Positions 12,470 through 24,365 of a DNA stretch of 64,000 bases are shown piece by piece. Under the pieces are notes generated by a model that did no database searches, was not told where the DNA came from, and was given only the letters and a program-made list of their open reading frames with translations. This DNA comes from Ricordea florida. Its lineage: Eukaryota > Cnidaria > Anthozoa > Corallimorpharia > Ricordeidae. Every line of letters starts with the position of its first letter. Position 1 is the stretch's first letter. Position numbers and translations under genes: made by a program. Where the stretch lies: assembly GCA_949710005.1 (NCBI GenBank), contig OX453274.1, forward strand, positions 13,655,859 through 13,719,858, written 5' to 3'.

Positions 12470-13336
12470 GCAAAGAGAAATACTACTCAGAATTCAGTAA
12501 TCACATTTGCTTTATTTTAAAATGATCGCATTGGTCACTGATGATATTGCAGAACCAGTACTTTATAGTGACACAGGGTATATATTCTGTTGAAAATGTT
12601 TAACATAACTGCTAGATCAAGAAAATTTACAATATTTTCACTGTTGCAATGATATCAGATCACATCGTTATAAACGATTGCTATAACAACTGCAACTCTC
12701 TGTGTTGGGAATTACTTCAAACTGGAAACGCTATCGTGTTATTATGAAATATACCTATTTACATTCTATTGTAATCTGTTGGTCGTCTTCCGATTCCGTT
12801 TTTAGACTAATAGAATTATTTTCCAGAGACATCTCCAATCGCTGAAGTCGTTCCTACTCGGCTTCCCTTCTAAGTCATTTTGCTAAATGTAGTACACCAA
12901 TATATTTCGTTATGTAATCGTTCACTCATGTCCTGTATTTCTATCAATAACACATTCAAATTCCAAACTAACTTGATTGAATTCCTGGTCCTTTTCCCTG
13001 CTGTTTCGTTTGCCTTTTTCTGGAGCGAGCAGTTGTTGTCTTGGCTGCGATTTCTGTTGTTATTCTCCCTGCTGTCGTTTCTCTATCCCTGCTTTGAGTC
13101 GTGCTTTCCTCGTGTTGATTTTCACGGGATTCGAACTTACTCGGCGACGATCTCGTGCTAATATTTCTTGAATATCTCGGAGATCACCTTGCTGGGATGT
13201 ACTTCCAGGACGAGTGAAATCGGTTTCCACAAAATTTACATTACTTTCAAAAAGGCATCACCGAATAATGGCGGAAATTCAGCGTTCTCAAGTGCGTTAC
13301 TATTGCCAGGTAACCTGGCCTGCGAACGGACACCTT

Positions 13337-13364
13337 TAAAATATAGATATATATATATATAAAC

Positions 13365-13412
<48 letters not shown>
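13337..13412. repeat. AT/ATATAC microsatellite in the loop of the foldback element
   Basis: The tract has nearly uninterrupted TA dinucleotides with a few C and G interruptions, immediately before the right arm. It produces a spurious isoleucine-tyrosine-rich reading frame on the minus strand. Confidence 0.85.
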
Positions 13413-13415
<3 letters not shown>

Positions 13416-13781
13416 GAGATGTCTCTGGAAAATAATTCTATTAGTCTAAAAACGGAATCGGAAGATGACCAACAGATTACAAGAGAATGTAAGTAGGTAT
13501 TTTTCATATTAAAACGATAGCGTTTCCATTTTGAAGAAATTCCCAACACAGAGAGTTACAGTTGTTATAACAATCATTTACAACGATGTGATCTGATATC
13601 ATTGCAACAGTGAAAATATTGTCAATTTTCTTGATCTAGCAGTTATGTTTAGCATTTTCAACAGAATATATACCCAGTGTCACTATAAAGTACTGGTTCT
13701 GCAATATCATCAGTGAACAATGCGATCATTTGAAAATAAAGCAAATGTTATAACTTACTTCTGAGTATTATTTCTCTTTGC

Positions 13782-13818
<37 letters not shown>

Positions 13819-14444
13819 TCTCTGATTGGAAGGTTTCAATAATATTACGCATAGACAGCAAATTTCATAGCCTTTTCACAATGGGTCAGTTTTACCTTAG
13901 AGTTCAAGGACCCCCCCCTCCCCCTTAATAATATTGCAATCTAAAAAACCTGGCCCATTTCCCACAAATGAAATGTTAATTCAAGCCGTAATTAAGATAT
14001 TAACCTTGTCACTTTCTGCTGTTTACTTCATTTTTATGATGTCAAATATCAATATTTAATAACAACTACAACATACAGTTAACATTTTACGTTGGAAAAA
14101 CTTTATAAAGAATAAAATAAATTTTGTAATGCCAAAATGTTTGTGATCTTTCTCACATATTCATTGCAAGTGTGCTGTATGTAGTAACAAGTGTTTCAAG
14201 TTTTTTAAATGCCCTATGCTTTCAATAATGATTTTCCACACAAACTTTGTAGACAAATAACCGCACTAGATTCTAAGCCTTTAAGAAGAAATGGTATTGT
14301 TTGGAGCTGTTTTGATTACTACCACCTCTGATGGAAAGCCTATTAAGAAGATTTTTGTATTGCTTGTAGTAGTAGAGTAACAATACCTTTACAAAGGTTA
14401 GGACATGCATCCCACCCCATAAAAATATATTATGTTTAACGTAA

Positions 14445-14525
14445 AAAATATAACAATAGTAATAATAATAATATAAATACCAGTAATAATAATAGTAATG
14501 ATAATAATAATGATAATAATATAAT
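14445..14525. repeat. TAA/TGA trinucleotide microsatellite
   Basis: Imperfect repeats of AATAATAAT, with GTAATG and GATAATAAT variants, lie in R2 intron 3. They generate a false isoleucine-rich frame on the minus strand. Confidence 0.8.
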
Positions 14526-16576
14526 GATAGTGCTTCTCATTACTATATATCATTGGTAACAGTTCAATTCCTCTGGCTGCCATGACTTTTTCGATGAAAT
14601 GCCATCCTTATATCAAATCTTTCTTCTGCAGTTTTTATAATAGAAATTTGCATATATTCAAAATAATATAATCTTCTCTTGTTGGGTATGGATATTTTGC
14701 CTGTTTCTGTAACAGCACAATTAAACTTTCATGTGGTATATACTTTTGACTGATTGATGTTGATTTCACATTATTTTTTTACAGGAGTACATAGTGCAGC
14801 AATCTTTTTCAACATATTTAGATTTCAATAACTCTTTCTTACATGTATTGTTTTTATGATATGACCTAAAAGTAGCGCAACCACATACTATACAGTCGGC
14901 ACTCACTATTACCAAACCTTTATTCAAAGCTTTTGTAGAATCCAATTGTTTTACCCCCAATTTTTATTTTTTGGATGTAATGAGATTGTATCTCACACTT
15001 CTGTTGATATGGCTTCTCTTTTGAGGGAAGAGGAATTTTTCTATCTACCACTGGGGGTACCATTGCAACTGAAGAGAGTACACAAATTGAAACATGCACT
15101 ATTCATAATGCTCTCAATTGTGGATACCTAGCAATGAAATAATGACTGCAGTAGACAATAAAATATCTAATCAGAAGATTCTTCTTACAATGAATCTCAT
15201 GCAATTATAACCAAAAAACATAAACCAAAAATAATTGGAGCATTCAACTCATCCTCAGTGTAAGAACATATTGTGTTTAAAAGGGATGTACAACAAAGAA
15301 GACAAAGCAGTAGAGATTAAAAATTAAAAAAAAAACAGGTTTTTACACCATGGTAAACACAAGCATTCATATCAACTCTTCAAGACTTCACCTGCAAAAG
15401 ATTTACAATCATTTTCAATTTGTGTTAAGTGAATATTGTGGTACTTCATTGACTCTGTATTCCCTGTCAAGACAATAAATAATTTTACTTCTATTCTCTC
15501 TGGTGCAATCTCATTGGCAGTGAAAGAGCTAAATGAAGGTCAATTTTTAAGCACTGTGTTGACCGGTACACTGATCGTGTAATTTGCACCAGGTGTCACT
15601 AATTATGTACCAAACACAGCATAACAAATAAAATAATGGGGACTACGCTGATATAAAAAATTAAATATAAAAGCATTGTGACTTCTTAAAAAACTAGCTT
15701 CGCGAGGTTTTTGCGGGAGTCGTATTTCTAGTTATAATTTCACACGTGAAACAGCTGTACGCCATTCTTATTGGCAGTATACGTTCTTTTCACATGTGAA
15801 CATAAAGGAAATAGATTTCTAGAAATCAGCTTTATGGTACAAAATTATCAATTGACGTGTAAGAAATGTACTTACGAACACGTAAGAGCCATTCTGGGTA
15901 GAAATTCCGCTGGCAAATTTAATGAAGAAACCATATGCACAAAAGCAACAAAAATTAATTTCATGCTACGCCGATGGAGGCGGATAAAGGCGAAATTAAC
16001 TGGAACCTGGCTTACATCCCCAAAACACGATGGCCACCATGAGTTTCTCTGCCTCAACAAATATGTGCTATGAATGTCCAAGCCGGCCTATTCTCTCCCC
16101 CCTCCCCCCTAAAAATCAATGGCTTGATCTACAATCATCTTAGTTTTACCGCAGTGTCTTTTACTTACCTTTCGCAATCTGCTCTGAAATTCTTGTTCCA
16201 AAGATATCACGTACGCAATGCTGTTAGTCACATTTAAAGTAAGAAAGTAACATTGTATATCTAGGAATAAGTCTTGTGAGCAAAACGTAGAATTCACTCC
16301 TTTTGTTTGGTGGTAATCAATCTTTGCCATCTCTGCTTACCCCCATGAGTTAGACTTATATTTAGCATGTCACCAGGACATTGCACATGTACGAAATGTA
16401 GTCCTTAGGGCTATTCAGTGGATCGAGGAGCCCATAACGTTTCCCACGCTGATCAGATTTTCTAGTTGATTACCATTGGAAACTCAGGATTTTCACCTTG
16501 TCTCGTAGTTTTAACTGTTTGAACTTGTTTTGGTTATAATGTCTTTTATCAATTTGTTATCTTATTGATTTGACAG

Positions 16577-16843
16577 ATCCAGCCACAGTGATAAGTTATT
16601 CTCCTACCAATATCAAGTCATGGATTGGTCAAACAGTGAAGTTAAAGTGTGTATCAGATGGTATTCCTACACCAACAGTCACGTGGCTCAAACCTGATGG
16701 AAATGAACTACAGAGAATCACAGCTAAAGAAATCACAGTGGATGTGAACATGGTGGGAAATGAAGATTTTGGTGACCTCAAATGCATGGCTTCTAATGGC
16801 CTCTCTCCTGCTGATACTGTTACAGTCACTGTGCAGCAGATAA
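16577..16843 (+). CDS. R2 exon 4: third Ig domain
   Basis: This exon is phase 1-1 and encodes an Ig C2/I-set domain. It carries VKLKC in strand B, PTVTWLKPDGNEL in strand C and DFGDLKCMASNG in strand F, so the cysteine pair and tryptophan are conserved. The acceptor is TTTGACAG and the donor AA/GTAGGT. It is intact and would join directly to the FN3 exon at 18347, where the split codon gives lysine. Confidence 0.85.
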
Positions 16844-18346
16844 GTAGGTTTTGTATTTCTAAAAGTTAAGTCAACTTCTAGACCATAAAGTGGAGTGCGT
16901 CAGCGTTACACCTTGGGGCTATTAGTGAGGATTTAGCAGTGAAAACGTGTTGCTGCGTAACGTCCAGTTTCCCAAACTTCCGAGATATATTATTAACATG
17001 TGCCTGGCACTGCTGATCCTGTCCCGGACGTCTGTTTACTAGGTTATAGTGAGAGCCTCATTGATCATGCGTAATGTCGAGATGGCCGGATATCGACCTA
17101 GTGATTTTCAAGCCCATTCTTGAGTCAGAGCGCTGAACAAAACCTCTTTCAATACCCAACCATTTGGAGCTTATACTTCCTAACTAAGCCTTATTCATAT
17201 CCGTCTCCATTGAACTTGCCTTGGTGCCAACACCGATGAAAACTAACAAAATGCTAACACAAATCGTTTTTATGTCTTTTGTTTTTGTTTTGTCCCATTT
17301 TGCACTTATGGTCCTCGACTTTATGGGGATTTTCGGAGAATTCTGTCTACTTTTCAAGAAATAACCACAGTCATTTGCTGGAAACAAAAGTGCAAAGTGT
17401 TCTTCTAGTCTTTTATTTAGCTTCTAGGGTTCTCCCAGCTGAGTTAGACTTGATGCAAGGATGAATTTAATACTTGAGGCGTGCAAGCAAATAGTGGAAA
17501 ATTTACCACAACTTAAAGCGACTGGCTTTGTTGGCATGTGACTTATGACAGTGAAGTTTACGGCTTTTATTTCACACGATTCTAAGGTGACAGGAGAATG
17601 TGTTGAATTTGAGAACGTGCAACACGAAACAATGAATTTAAGACTTGAGTTGTCACACATACACGGGACGAAACGTCGCTTTGTTTGAAAGTACTTCAGT
17701 TCGATGATCACGACTTTCTAAGTTAATGCCTAGGTTTGATCGTCTGGAGTTTCTGTTTACCATGAAAAGTACGTGGGGGTGATTATGTGTGACTCTTGGA
17801 CGAGTTGTGAACATTTTCCAAGCGAAGAAAGGATTCTTGGTTAAATGCAAATTAGATTTTCACAAACGCCTTAACCTTTTACATATGATGCAAGGCTATG
17901 CGATGGAATAGATGTGATTATGACTGATTTAATGAAATGAAACGACAACCAGCTTTCAGAGAATTAAAAGTTTTCAAATTCATGTAGAACAAAGCTAGCA
18001 AAAATGCCAACAAAACACTCCAAGCTGTTGATAGAGGGAGACCCGCAGGCACACTGATAACACCACAGCTAAATTCGAACCTAAGGCTCCCTGTGACGTT
18101 ATCAGGTCTACTGTTTTGGTAATTTGGAAGAAACGTGGCGCTATCGATCAACAACTAACCATCGTCTACCCGAGGTATCAAAATCTCTAAATATTTTAGT
18201 ACAGCTTCTTTTGACTCCTAGTTTGTTCTTGTTCTTGTAACTCTCACACTCCATATCGAACACTAGAGCTGGAATTTTAGATTTCCCAAGTATAAATATT
18301 CAGATTTATCGTAATCTCCGCCTTATTTCTTGGTTGCTATATATAG
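16844..18346 (+). other. R2 intron 4
   Basis: This 1.5-kb AT-rich intron has no recognised element or gene. Open frames on the minus strand (17424-17711, 17918-18154) have no family resemblance. Confidence 0.5.
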
Positions 18347-18631
18347 AGGAACCAGGTGCACCAGACATTACTTCATCAGATGCAGACATACAAGCCGCAT
18401 CACTTACAGTGGAATGGAGTAAGCCAACGGATGATGGAGGGAGTCCTATCACAGCATACCGAGTGGTGATACTGACTGAGATAAAGAATGAAAATATTAC
18501 AGACCCCAGTACAACAAGTCTGTCCGTTCGAGGTCTGGCTAAGAATACTCTATACATCTTGAAAGTGTTTGCCAGGAATTTTGTGTTTCAGGGACCTGAT
18601 GAAAGTGAGACAGTTCACACACAATATGAAG
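18347..18631 (+). CDS. R2 exon 5: first fibronectin type III domain
   Basis: This phase 1-1 exon has the FN3 signature: SLTVEWSKPTDDGG with the B-strand tryptophan, SPITAYRV, and LYILKVFARNFVFQG in place of the F-strand Y-x-V-x-A-x-N. The donor is GAAG/GTGAGG. It lies just outside the tandem duplication, so the downstream copy R2' lacks this domain. Confidence 0.85.
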
Positions 18632-19766
18632 GTGAGGATATAAAGTACAATTAGTCCATAGTTTTGCATGTTGATGGTCTTCATATTGATGGCTGAGTTT
18701 TATCAGAGAACTCGCCTCTTATTTAGTTGACAAGCTGTTAATCGCTTCTCATCGATCTTGCATGCAATTACTTCATCTTCTCGATACCCTTTACGTACAT
18801 ATACCTTGTTACTGTAGACTTATATTAAGCCAAGTATTCAGCAGTTTTACAAGGCGTCAGCTGCAACAGTAGTTAACCTTCTGTCTGTCGGTGGTTTGAA
18901 GCATTGTGTCATTTTGTAACTGCGGGATTTCTCGTGTCGATCCCTTTTCCTCGTTAGGGGTTTAGACAAAAACGAGTTGCGTTTGTTCATCATCACCAGT
19001 TTTCGAGCAAATTATTGAAAGCGCGTGCGTTACTTTTCTGTGTAAAAACATTGCACATGATGAATTCCGCACGTATATGTAATGAAACGTACAATGTCGT
19101 ACTCACTGCTACGTCATTCATGCGACCAAAGATTTTCACCTTAAGTTGGAAGTTGAAATTTGAAGATTCATTAAATTCTTTTAATGTAATATGAATTCCG
19201 CTGCAAAGCAGAATTATCATTTTTTTTTATTTAAACAATAATAATTTTTGGCAACATTTGCTCTAAGAGCAAAAAGAGATCATCCAGAGAGCTTATGCTG
19301 TTAACAATATATAAGAGGAAAGAAAAACGTTCGTGACACGTGACTATCGAACAAAACATACACGAAGAAATAGAAGTTGAACGAAATGGTTGGACAAGGA
19401 AATAAATTGTTGGACACTTTGACAAACATGGACTCAAAACATAACATCGGTGTCAAAATCATCGTGAGATATACCACTTAAGAACCAATCAATTTTTCTC
19501 TTATCGGACGCACAAGGCCATCTATTTCCAAGTAATTGTGCAGTGAAGGCAAACAGCTTTTCACGCAGAGCAGCAAAACTTGAGCTTGCAGAAAATAATG
19601 TTTAGAGTCTTCAATCAAGAAGAATTATTCCTAGGTAAAAAAGAGCCGGAAAGGAAAGAAAGCAAGCTCAAGGCTTTATTCAAGCCGCACAATCTTAAAC
19701 GCGATTACATGGGTGGCAGAAACAGATTTTTGGTCCTAATAAATGCCATTTATTTTCCTCATGCAG
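18632..19766 (+). other. R2 intron 5 with left breakpoint of the tandem duplication
   Basis: No gene is recognised. The homology with the second copy begins at 19507, about 260 bp before the FN3-2 exon. A frame open through 19580-20161 runs from this intron into the exon, so its N-terminal part is not supported as coding. Confidence 0.55.
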
Positions 19767-20081
19767 GTGTTCCTGAAGCAGCGGAACTGATTGACGTACC
19801 CAGTGAGGTGAAGGGTGATGAATTAATCTTGAGATGGAGTGAACCACCAAACAGTGGAGAAGAGATAACACAATACACTGTTTACAAAAGAACCGTGAAT
19901 GAAGCTGGTACAACAGGAGACTGGGAAGAAGTTGCTGTCATCAACGATCCTTCAGTTCGTGAATATACGATTCAGCTGAAGGAAGGCAATGAGTACGATA
20001 TTGTAGTGACTGCAACAAACATATTTGGTGAAGGATTAAGGGAAGAAGGAAATATTAAAAGGATCATTAAAGTAGTAACTG
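19767..20081 (+). CDS. R2 exon 6: second fibronectin type III domain
   Basis: This phase 1-1 exon encodes an FN3 domain: GVPEAAELIDVPSE, LILRWSEPPNSGEEITQYTV, YTIQLKEGNEYDIVVTATN and FGEGL. The acceptor is CATGCAG and the donor CTG/GTACGT. With the previous exon it makes a paired-FN3 membrane-proximal stalk, an arrangement also seen in Axl/Tyro3-type receptors. The kinase itself looks closer to FGFR/Tie types. Confidence 0.9.
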
Positions 20082-20462
20082 GTACGTACTTTGTGAGTGA
20101 GACGTGTTTAAAAACTCTAATCTCAGTAAAGTGCTCAGTTCGTTTACCCTTCGTAAAATAAATCCCATGATTATTCTTCACATAGTGCTTATATGACGCT
20201 ACAAAGAAAACACATTTTTAATACACACCATCAATTAACAATGAAGGGTGCACTCTGCACAATAAATAACTTACACAAAAAATTAAGCCATGTATTTTAA
20301 AATACAGCGGCCTGAAACGATGCAGAGATCAACGCTCAATTGATGATTAATTTGTAATTGTCTGCTTTAAGTTAACAGTCCAGGAAATATGACTTTGATG
20401 CATCTCAGTTGTATAAATAATAATTCGGTGGGTTTTTCATTTTAACTTTGTTCATTTTTCAG

Positions 20463-20495
20463 GACTCGACAATACTCATCAGAAAAAAGAAACAG
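20463..20495 (+). CDS. R2 exon 7: 33-nt microexon
   Basis: Flanked by TTTTTCAG and GTAAAA, this 33-nt exon keeps phase 1-1 and would add the eleven-residue polar insert GLDNTHQKKET between the FN3 pair and the transmembrane exon. Its length divisible by three makes it skippable without a frame change. It is identical in copy R2' at 28141-28173. Support is from splice consensus and phase only. Confidence 0.6.
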
Positions 20496-20876
20496 GTAAA
20501 ATACAGAGCTATTTTATTGCACAATAAGAACTGGATTATCGTTTCTTAAAGTTCCAGCAGAGGGGAAGATCTTTGGATTATACTTTATGACTTAAAGAAT
20601 TGCTTAGATGTAGAACGGCGATATCTCACTATCAAGTTTCAAATTTGAAAACGTCGCAATTTCCATCTTGAAAATTTGTCAATTGCAAACAGTGCTTAAC
20701 TAAGGCGGTAAAAGGATCGTTCGCCGTTCACGTTTGTGGGATTATGGCCACTCAATTGTCTACTAGTTCTCTCAAGACTTGAATCTGTGCACGCTCACAC
20801 ACGCGATAAATATGCACAGTAGGAATGCCTATGCAATACTAAGAAACCACCTTATTTAAACGGGTGTGCGTTTCAG

Positions 20877-20996
20877 ATTCAACTTGTAAAGAAGAGATCA
20901 CAAATCGTCACGCCGCTTATCCTGCTGTGATTGCATTTTTGCTGCTGGTTATCATTGTTCTCTGTGTAATACTTTGGAGACGTCGTAGGAGTCCAG
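20877..20996 (+). CDS. R2 exon 8: transmembrane segment
   Basis: This phase 1-1 exon encodes a short extracellular linker (DSTCKEEITNRHAA), a hydrophobic helix (AVIAFLLLVIIVLCVILW) and the basic stop-transfer cluster RRRRSP. This places the FN3 pair outside and the kinase inside. The acceptor is GTTTCAG and the donor CCAG/GTAACA. Confidence 0.88.
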
Positions 20997-21493
20997 GTAA
21001 CACGAGTCAATACTTTAAGATACCTCATCAACACCACTGTGGTGATATTCCAGATATTAAACTAGTTCATACTTAAAATTTTTGCTCCTTGTTCTACCCA
21101 TTAGAAGTTTCTTAATATTATTTATAAAAGGTTTACATCAAAAAGCAGAACAATTGTGCTCTTTTTATATCGACCTCATTCTGTTTTTCATAATACTTCT
21201 GTCGCACCCTTCTATTCAACCTTCAGACTCGTTACAGTTGCCAAAGCTCAACATTCTTCATTATAGATGACATCATTTTCTTCATTATTATTTTGCTTAT
21301 TTGCTATTTTTTCTTTTGAGTTAGTAAAGCTTAATAACCAGAATCCTAGGCACATTGAATCCTGCTGGGTATAGACAAACATTTTAAAAGGTCTGTGCAA
21401 TAGAGTTGCTATTAAGAACGAACACTGCAGATATTAACTACAAGATTAACTTGATAAATTGTCCAGGCTAATGTGCTTTTTGACTTTTTTCAG

Positions 21494-21512
21494 AGTTTAA
21501 AAGAGCAAATCG
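21494..21512 (+). CDS. R2 exon 9: 19-nt juxtamembrane microexon
   Basis: TTTTTTCAG precedes and GTGAGG follows. The reading from the previous phase-1 exon gives EFKRAN and leaves two bases, which the next candidate exon completes. The phases 1 to 2 to 0 link the transmembrane exon to the kinase exon at 21986 without a stop. Tiny exons of this kind can be false, so confidence is moderate. Confidence 0.45.
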
Positions 21513-21668
21513 GTGAGGATGAACTACGATTTTTGTTTACTCTGAAATTAGTAATTTAAAGTTAAGGTTGAATAAATGTACATTTCATGCCTTGCTATCG
21601 CGGCACATGGGCCAATGGAGACAGGTTATTGCAATTATTTAACTTTCTGTGTTTTCTTCAAACAAAAG

Positions 21669-21702
21669 AACATGTTCACGATGCGGAGAGATTATACTTA
21701 TG
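21669..21702 (+). CDS. R2 exon 10: 34-nt juxtamembrane exon
   Basis: This candidate exon runs from an acceptor CAAACAAAAG to the donor TATG/GTATGT. It takes phase 2 in and phase 0 out, the only combination that joins exon 9 to the phase-0 kinase exon. It encodes about eleven residues with a CSRC motif. The acceptor lacks a strong pyrimidine tract, so this is tentative. Confidence 0.4.
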
Positions 21703-21985
21703 GTATGTCTTATACCGTGGCCTATTTCTTGCTCTATTGACGAATGTTTAGTTCATTAATCACTTAGTATCGACTTCTGCTTATTAAATACCATTATCTA
21801 CTAAGGTAAATGATGATCATATCACTCATGAGGAAAGTGTATAGTTCGATGGAAAAGGAATCAACGGCTTAGCTTTCCGTTTTCTTGATCATTTAATATC
21901 TTATAAGACTTAATAAGTCTTATCGCGTAAGCTTGAACCTTAAAGAAATACATAAATAATCATTATTAAACCTTACAATCTGTAG

Positions 21986-22238
21986 AATTCCATGGCAGCA
22001 GAAGTTAGCATCCAGTCCCCAAGCCGTACACAGCCTGACAACTTTACTTACGAAACTCCAGAAAGCTCCGATTTCGTGTCACGTGACCCATCAACTAGAA
22101 GCTGGGAAATGAAGCGGCACCAAGTAGACATTATTAAAGTAATTGGTAAAGGCGCCTTCTCTCAAGTTGCCAAGGCAACAGCACGAGGCATAAGGGGGAA
22201 TAAAGAAGAGATCACGGTAGCAGTAAAAATGTTAAAAG
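21986..22238 (+). CDS. R2 exon 11: juxtamembrane and kinase glycine loop to beta-3
   Basis: The exon opens with a Ser/Pro-rich juxtamembrane segment (SIQSPSRTQPDNFTYE), then the kinase start: RHQVDIIKVIGKGAFSQV with the GxGxFxxV nucleotide-binding loop, and TVAVKMLKG carrying the beta-3 lysine. It enters in phase 0 and leaves in phase 1. The ATP-binding N-lobe is therefore intact at sequence level. Confidence 0.88.
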
Positions 22239-22480
22239 GTGAATAACTTTATCTCAGTGCCGGTAATTACAACGTAAAGTTGCAGATAGAATTGCTGAGC
22301 ATGTGTATACTAAGTAACTCAATGCATAATCATTTAAAGTTTCATTGTTGTTTACCTGTCTGAATTGTACAAAGCGCTCTTATTTTGATGACCAAGATAT
22401 ACAAGGTCTACCGTTTTGACCGAATAATTGGCAACAATTCTTAATGGCGAGTAAAGTGTTAACGCGTTTTTGTTGATCAG

Positions 22481-22591
22481 TGGATGCTCCTGAGTCAGAC
22501 AGGAAGGACCTGTTGTCAGAACTGGAACTGATGAAAAAACTGAAGCCTCTTCCTCATGTTATCAAGTTGATTGGATGCGTAACACAGTCTG
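22481..22591 (+). CDS. R2 exon 12: kinase alpha-C helix region
   Basis: This phase 1-1 exon encodes DAPESDRKDLLSELELMKKL, with the alpha-C glutamate in SELELM, followed by HVIKLIGCVTQS, the beta-4 segment seen in FGFR-like kinases. The acceptor is TTGATCAG and the donor TCTG/GTAAGT. There is no damage within the exon. Confidence 0.88.
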
Positions 22592-24243
22592 GTAAGTTGA
22601 CTCTGATGCTGCGTTAAAACAAATAACATACATTATCATATGACCCGTCCTGCTCCGCTCACGCGATTCCATAGAAAACTATAGTAAAGGCTGACGTGTG
22701 TAGGGCCGGAGGGGTTAACGTGAGTCGGTCAGGAAATACCCTTCCGGCCTTAGTGCGTCTCTACGGCTTTCTTGCGAAATGAAAAAAAAAAACAATAAAG
22801 AAAACGGAAATGAGAAAATAAGTCACGTTTTTCGAGGATTTGCGAATTTCTTGTAAAAATAAGGGAAAAATTTTTATTGTAGGATGTTTTCTTTCACTTT
22901 TCCCGCGCGCGCCAGGCTATCGCTTTCTATTAAGAATGAAAACAAACGTTTGAAATTTGCAAAACCTAGTCAGTGGCCATATAAGGAAATGCTTATTCAC
23001 TCCGGTAGCTAGGTCGGGACGGACGGGAATATATTACATATTAGATTTTTAGCCTTCTGGTTGGCTCACTCAGTCTCGTTTAACAGCTCATAGACATCAC
23101 TTAGACCTTATATGGGAAACAATTACGCCAAGTGATGTCAAGCTGAAAGATCTGGCAAAAATGGGAAGAGAAATGCAAATGGAACACATTACTGACAACG
23201 ACCAACGACGAAGAAAGCTATAATTTTCGATAGAAAGTTATTTCGGGTTACGTATCTGAAATTTTCTCACAAATAAAGAAAGGAATTCTAACTCTTCGTG
23301 CATCGAAATGTCCGAAGCACTGATAAACATTACACAACAAAAAGAACAATAAAGTCTACCTCTAAGATTCTCAAAACGGTTTCAAGTCCGTGTAGGAGTA
23401 GTTTTTCGGCGAAAGTGAGTGAATAAATGAGCAAAGAAGAACTTGGGTCAAGCCTCATGCAAGAATTTTTACACATCGCTAAGGAAACTTTCCTTTCCTT
23501 CCTGACCAAGGGTACTTTAATATTATCAATAGAAACTGTATCCAGTCTGTAATGGAGCACAATTAGCTTCACACATCCAGATCATAAATGCCATAATAGC
23601 AGTTACACCAAAACACTGGAAACGTTCTGGTAGAAACTTTTCTTTGCTCTCAGGCTGTGTCACATCGTGATCAAAGTTTTCCGCAGACGTTTTGCAACGG
23701 CAAAGCCCAGGTACATAATCAAACCTTATGCGCATTTTCAAAATTCCCCACCGCGGATTTAGCTCCTTCAGTTAGTTGGAGTTCAAATTAATTTTAAGTG
23801 ACTGTAATCGCTGTGCTGTAATGAGTCTTGCTTCAAAATCTTTTTATTCAGCAAAATTTGCAAACGGCCGGTGTGATTTCTTACGGCCTTGTTGCTGTTT
23901 TTGTAGCATCTACTTCCGGTCGTTTTGTAAAATTAAAACAAAATTCAATGGAATTTAGCTCCATCATAAATGATCAAAACGTCTAGAATTGAATGAAATT
24001 TCATAAAACAATTATTCCACTCTCACCTGTTGTAAATGAGATTGGTGATAGCCAACTCGGCGCTACGCGCTACGTTGACTATTTACCACCATGAATGCAA
24101 CGCGCGCTCATGGAGTAATTGTTAAATCAGTAATGCTTAATAAACAAACAGTAACTTATCATACCTCTAAATCAAAATTTGATAGTATTAAGTTTTGCGG
24201 CAAAACTTTCTCCTGATTAATCAAAAGGTCATGTTGCTTTCAG

Positions 24244-24365
24244 ATCCATCGCTTGTTCTCATTGAGTATGTGCCTTACGGTGATCTGCTGGGCTACTTGA
24301 GGAAGAGTCGAGGGCTCAATGACTTTGAAAGACAATACCTCAAAGACAATACCTCAAATTCTTAA
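24244..24365 (+). pseudogene. R2 exon 13: truncated kinase hinge exon ending in LINE-derived stop
   Basis: After GCTTTCAG the exon reads PSLVLIEYVPYGDLLGYLR, the beta-5/hinge/alpha-D region, then KSRGLND. Around 24324-24350 it changes into duplicated GACAATACCTCAAA words and then LINE sequence, reaching TAA at 24363-24365. No donor is seen before the stop. Everything normally following (alpha-E, HRD catalytic loop, DFG, APE) is absent. This break is shared by R2', so it happened before the 7.68-kb duplication. Confidence 0.8.

Larger units (their letters stand above)
12267..13993. mobile_element. Long foldback element with ~570-bp inverted arms
   Basis: The left arm (12267-12836) and right arm (13417-13993) are inverted copies. 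Shared landmarks are GGCTTGAATTAACATTTC at 12273 mirrored near 13970, the AT microsatellite next to GCAAAGAGAAATA, CAGTACTTTATAGTGACAC, and AATAGAATTATTTTCCAGAG mirrored at 13424. The roughly 580-bp loop contains no convincing gene and ends in a long AT run. The arms differ by scattered substitutions and small indels, so the element is not new. I see no clear target-site duplication. Confidence 0.75.
9239..16576 (+). other. R2 intron 3, 7.3 kb, rich in mobile-element remains
   Basis: This intron lies between the second and third Ig exons. It contains a palindromic MITE (10572-10690), a decayed LINE (10741-11690), a long foldback element (12267-13993) and TAA-type microsatellites near 14450-14525. 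Stretches 9240-10560 and 14530-16570 have no recognised gene. Minus-strand open frames at 9880-10475 were examined and match no family I know. Confidence 0.6.

Noticed and set aside
13247-13549. 100-residue minus-strand ORF rich in isoleucine-tyrosine
   Set aside because: It is the translation of an AT microsatellite plus foldback arm sequence.
14398-14583. 61-residue minus-strand isoleucine-rich ORF
   Set aside because: It is the translation of a TAA-type trinucleotide microsatellite.
19580-19766. N-terminal extension of the FN3-2 frame starting at 19580
   Set aside because: It lies upstream of a good acceptor (CATGCAG at 19766), has no domain content, and breaks the phase-1 exon pattern.
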